Shown: positions 20,434-22,629 of the stretch, piece after piece
Layout: every line of letters starts with the position of its first letter
Position numbering within the stretch: position 1 is the stretch's first letter
Source: Chlorobiota bacterium
GTDB taxonomy: Bacteria > Bacteroidota > Bacteroidia > Flavobacteriales > Flavobacteriaceae
DNA: 22,629 bases
NCBI GenBank assembly: GCA_013153655.1
Contig: JAADEB010000037.1
Location: 1-22,629 of the forward strand
Direction of reading: 5' to 3'
Notes under the pieces: model-generated
What the model saw: only the letters and a program-made list of their open reading frames with translations
Databases searched by the model: none
What the model was told of the DNA's origin: nothing
Translations under genes and position numbers: made by a program

Positions 20434-20951
20434 TATCTTGGCTTTTTATCGCCGCCTTGGGTTCGTGCCATTCCGGGTCGCCGCAATGGCGCAAGGATTT
20501 TAGTCCGCGTGAAAAGGAAATTTTGCAAAAGAGCCGTGCTTTGACCGCCAGGGCCTATTTTGCCACCATGATTACCCACACACCCCGGGGACTTATGCGT
20601 GCGCGCGTCATGGAACCTTTTGCCCCCGACAGCACATGGACCGTTTGGCTGGCCACCAACGACCGGAGCCGGAAAGTGGAAGAAATTCGCAAGGACGGTC
20701 GTATGACGTTGCATTATTTCGACCGCAGTTCGCCCGGGTATGTGAGCCTGTACGGCAAGGCGGAATTGGTGGACGATGACAGTCTGAAACAAAAAATCTG
20801 GCGCCCGGATTGGGAAAAATTCTATCCCGGAAAGCGGCATTATCTCCTGATTCGTTTCCGGCCCGAGCGTTTGGAAATGATCGATGTGGGGGGCGGCCTC
20901 CCCGGAGACGAAAAGACATGGTCGCCCTATGTGGTTATCTTGCGGCGGTAG
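20418..20951 (+). CDS. Lipoprotein with pyridoxamine-phosphate-oxidase-like split barrel
   Basis: The preferred start at 20418 gives 178 residues and a clear lipoprotein signal (MRRLVISWLFIAALGSC, Cys17). An earlier in-frame start at 20352 would lie deep inside mpl. The mature part resembles the general-stress-protein-26 branch of the PNPOx-like fold: ITHTPRGLMRARVMEPF, WTVWLATNDRSRKVEEIRKDGRMTLHYF, SPGYVSLYGKAELVDDDSLKQKIW, and RPERLEMIDVGGG. Family members bind FMN or related flavins. Most known members are cytoplasmic, so an exported, lipid-anchored version is unusual. It overlaps mpl by 16 bases and ends the operon. No catalytic reaction can be assigned. Confidence 0.82.
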   Translation: MRRLVISWLFIAALGSCHSGSPQWRKDFSPREKEILQKSRALTARAYFATMITHTPRGLMRARVMEPFAPDSTWTVWLATNDRSRKVEEIRKDGRMTLHYFDRSSPGYVSLYGKAELVDDDSLKQKIWRPDWEKFYPGKRHYLLIRFRPERLEMIDVGGGLPGDEKTWSPYVVILRR

Positions 20952-20963
20952 CCATAATTATGG
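20952..20963. repeat. 12-base perfect palindrome after the operon
   Basis: CCATAATTATGG begins immediately after the stop codon of the split-barrel gene. No T run follows, so it is not a standard terminator. Confidence 0.5.
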
Positions 20964-20996
20964 TTGAGCATGAAAGAATTTTGTAATAAACATCGT

Positions 20997-21078
20997 ACAA
21001 TGAACAATAAAAGAACCCAAATCCTAAATCCCAAATCCTAAATTCGAAAAAGCTAACAGCTAATGCCCAAAAGCTAAT
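20997..21078. repeat. Second heptamer-word tract
   Basis: ACAATGA and ACAATAA (20997-21010) are followed, after a small phase shift, by alternating CCCAAAT and CCTAAAT (21016-21043). The same 7-base phase then continues through TCGAAAA, AGCTAAC, AGCTAAT, GCCCAAA and AGCTAAT to 21078. The last word overlaps the stop codon of the minus-strand gene. The tract lies between two convergent genes, and no terminator hairpin was found there. Confidence 0.88.
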
Positions 21079-22629
21079 CTTTAAGCACCGCTCCCTTGCG
21101 CTTGCGGCCGTCGATGATGATGCGCAGGGGCTTATCGAAACGATAATGTTTCAGGAATTCCGTTTCGCGGACGAGTTCGCCTTTTTCGATTTCGTCGTAT
21201 TTGACAAATCCCTGTCCCGTATCGGGGAAGACGGAGAAATAGGCGATGTTGAGCGTCGTAAGGTTGTGGAAGAAATGGGATCCGTAGGAAGCATCCAGGG
21301 GAAAACCTTCTAAACTGGTTTCCACAATCACCTTGGCATGGGAAATTTGCGGCCAGGTTACCGGAATGCCGATAAAACGGTCGCGCGTGCCCCAGCGGCC
21401 GGGTCCGATGAGCAGGTATTGGCGGCCTTCGTCGCCGAGGATGGTATTGATGCGGTCCACTTCTTCGGCAATTTCTCGGGTGCGCGTCTTGTCGAAAGCA
21501 TCGATTTTGACGAACACCACGTCGCGGATATGGTTGATGGTGCCGTTACCCATGCTCTTTTCGGCATAAACAATCATTTTGTCCTTATCGATTTTGCTCA
21601 GGTCGAATTGGAAATTTTCCACCGGCACGATCAAGGGTTTTACTTGCAGAATGTAGAACACGGGCAGTCCGCCGTCCTCGGGGGTTAGGTCCACGGCGAA
21701 TTCTATTTCCACGGGCGTGTCGAAGGAGTCGCGCAGGCTTTTGAGCACCACGCGGATGGTTTCGGCCAGGGGAATGTATTCGTTTTGAATAATATCGGCG
21801 AAATTCACCACCAGCGGTCCCATATTTTCGTAGGCGCCGGGATAGAGCACGTCGTTGTCGTAATCGTAGGTGGACACCAGGTGGGTTAGCGTCTTATGGG
21901 GCAAGGCGTCGTACACGTCCACCTTGCGAATGGTCTGCATGGGGCCTTTGACCAGGTCGAAATCCTTGCGGCACATGTCGAGGGCGTAGAAATAGGTTTG
22001 CGAATACTTGATTTGGTCCTTGGGCGAGAGGATTTGCATTTTGGGATGCTTGGGCGAAAAACGGAACGCCACCTCTCCTTCCACCACGTAGCTTCCCAAT
22101 CCGATGGCCGTCACGGCAAAACCGTCGTCGGGGCGCATGTTGGCCAAGGGATAAAAATTGTAGGATTGGGCCACACCGCTCAGGTGCGGATAATACATGC
22201 AGCCGTATTGATGACCCACCAATTCCTCGATGACGATGGCCATTTTTTCGGCACCCAATTTCTTGTTCAAGGATTTGGAATAATTGAGCGATTTGCTAAA
22301 AAACACCGAAGCATACACCAATTTGACCGCATCGGTGAGTTGCTTGAAGCGCACCTTGTCGTCCTCGTCGTTGTTGGGAATGAGGTAGGTATCGAAAATG
22401 CCGGCAAAGGGTTGGTCCAGGCTGTCCTCGAACATACCCGACGAACGTATGGCCAAGGGTTTGCGGAAACATTTGAGCAGGAGCCAGAGGTTTTCCTTCA
22501 CTTCGTGGGACAATTTGCCGGCCAGGAAGCGTTTGCGCACCTCTTCGTCGGGCAGGTTCAGGTCCTTGATGTTTTGGAGTTCGTTGCGTTGGATAAATTC
22601 TTCGAACTCGCGCGTGCCGATGATGGCCG
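21074..22629 (-). CDS. PEP/pyruvate-binding (PPDK N-terminal-like) protein, 5' end outside window
   Basis: The frame is open to the right edge (AIIGTREFEEFIQRNELQ, then LPDEEVRKRFL), so this is a C-terminal part of about 517 residues. An ATP-grasp domain of the PPDK/PEP-synthase N-terminal family is clear: AIRSSGMFEDSLDQPFAGIF, the MAIVIEELVG segment, SGVAQSYNFYP, GLGSYVVEGEVAFRF, and the closing VEIEFAVDL...FYILQVKPL. In PPDK and PEP synthase this is followed by a swivelling phospho-histidine domain and a PEP-binding barrel. Here it is followed by only about 200 residues of different sequence with GPGRWGTRDRFIGIPVTW and ASYGSHFFHN, then the stop. It is therefore unlikely to be a normal PEP synthase. 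The N-terminal domain lies beyond the window. The reaction is unknown. Confidence 0.82.
   Translation of the reverse strand, partial: AIIGTREFEEFIQRNELQNIKDLNLPDEEVRKRFLAGKLSHEVKENLWLLLKCFRKPLAIRSSGMFEDSLDQPFAGIFDTYLIPNNDEDDKVRFKQLTDAVKLVYASVFFSKSLNYSKSLNKKLGAEKMAIVIEELVGHQYGCMYYPHLSGVAQSYNFYPLANMRPDDGFAVTAIGLGSYVVEGEVAFRFSPKHPKMQILSPKDQIKYSQTYFYALDMCRKDFDLVKGPMQTIRKVDVYDALPHKTLTHLVSTYDYDNDVLYPGAYENMGPLVVNFADIIQNEYIPLAETIRVVLKSLRDSFDTPVEIEFAVDLTPEDGGLPVFYILQVKPLIVPVENFQFDLSKIDKDKMIVYAEKSMGNGTINHIRDVVFVKIDAFDKTRTREIAEEVDRINTILGDEGRQYLLIGPGRWGTRDRFIGIPVTWPQISHAKVIVETSLEGFPLDASYGSHFFHNLTTLNIAYFSVFPDTGQGFVKYDEIEKGELVRETEFLKHYRFDKPLRIIIDGRKRKGAVLKD

Overview
The window looks like chromosomal DNA of a Bacteroidota bacterium. 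The evidence is: repeated -7 boxes of the form TAnnTTTG in front of genes on both strands, several with a TTG/TTTG about 19-20 bases further up; weak or absent Shine-Dalgarno sites; signal peptides ending in AQ; lipoproteins with SC-type lipoboxes; and families common in this phylum (DUF4199, a compact TonB receptor, tail-fibre-like surface repeats). No integrase, transposase, phage gene cluster or CRISPR array is visible. The region reads as ordinary core and accessory chromosome.

Layout. 1-2024 (+): a 5'-truncated secreted repeat protein, followed by a small lipocalin-like lipoprotein (2139-2558, +) that meets an outer-membrane beta-barrel protein (2676-3944, -) across a terminator hairpin. 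4137-4210: tRNA-Cys(GCA) with its own promoter and terminator. 4269-8066 (+): an NhaC-type Na+/H+ antiporter, a DUF4199 membrane protein translationally coupled to a polyprenyl-phosphate glycosyltransferase, and an ECF sigma factor with a clear promoter and no adjacent anti-sigma gene. 8088-10004 (-): three tandem paralogous PAS-domain genes. 10178-10822 (+): the ribosome-assembly GTPase EngB. 10905-11588 (-): a UPF0173 metallo-hydrolase with its own terminator. 11738-13138 (+): a cysteine-free FAD/NAD(P) oxidoreductase that overlaps a methyltransferase gene (-) at the 3' end. The methyltransferase follows a TonB-dependent receptor (13959-15986, -). 15987-16415: a gene-free tract built of 7- and 8-base tandem words. 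16416-18072 (-): folB, a thioredoxin and yaaA. 18377-20951 (+): a tight three-gene unit of YceI-like lipoprotein, mpl (peptidoglycan recycling ligase) and a lipoprotein with a flavin split-barrel fold. 20952-21073: a second tract of 7-base words. 21074-22629 (-): the 3' part of a protein with a PEP/pyruvate-binding ATP-grasp domain.

Two things deserve most attention. First, the PAS triplet: all three proteins have one Aer-like PAS domain followed by the same short helical C-terminal module, with no recognisable output domain. The Aer-type flavin motif is intact in the first protein, decayed in the second and lost in the third, and a second promoter with a palindrome sits inside the cluster. 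Second, the two intergenic tracts at 16029-16399 and 20997-21078 are mosaics of different heptamer words that keep a 7-base phase while switching word, and they share the same words although they lie about 4.7 kb apart. One of them runs into the promoter of the TonB receptor.
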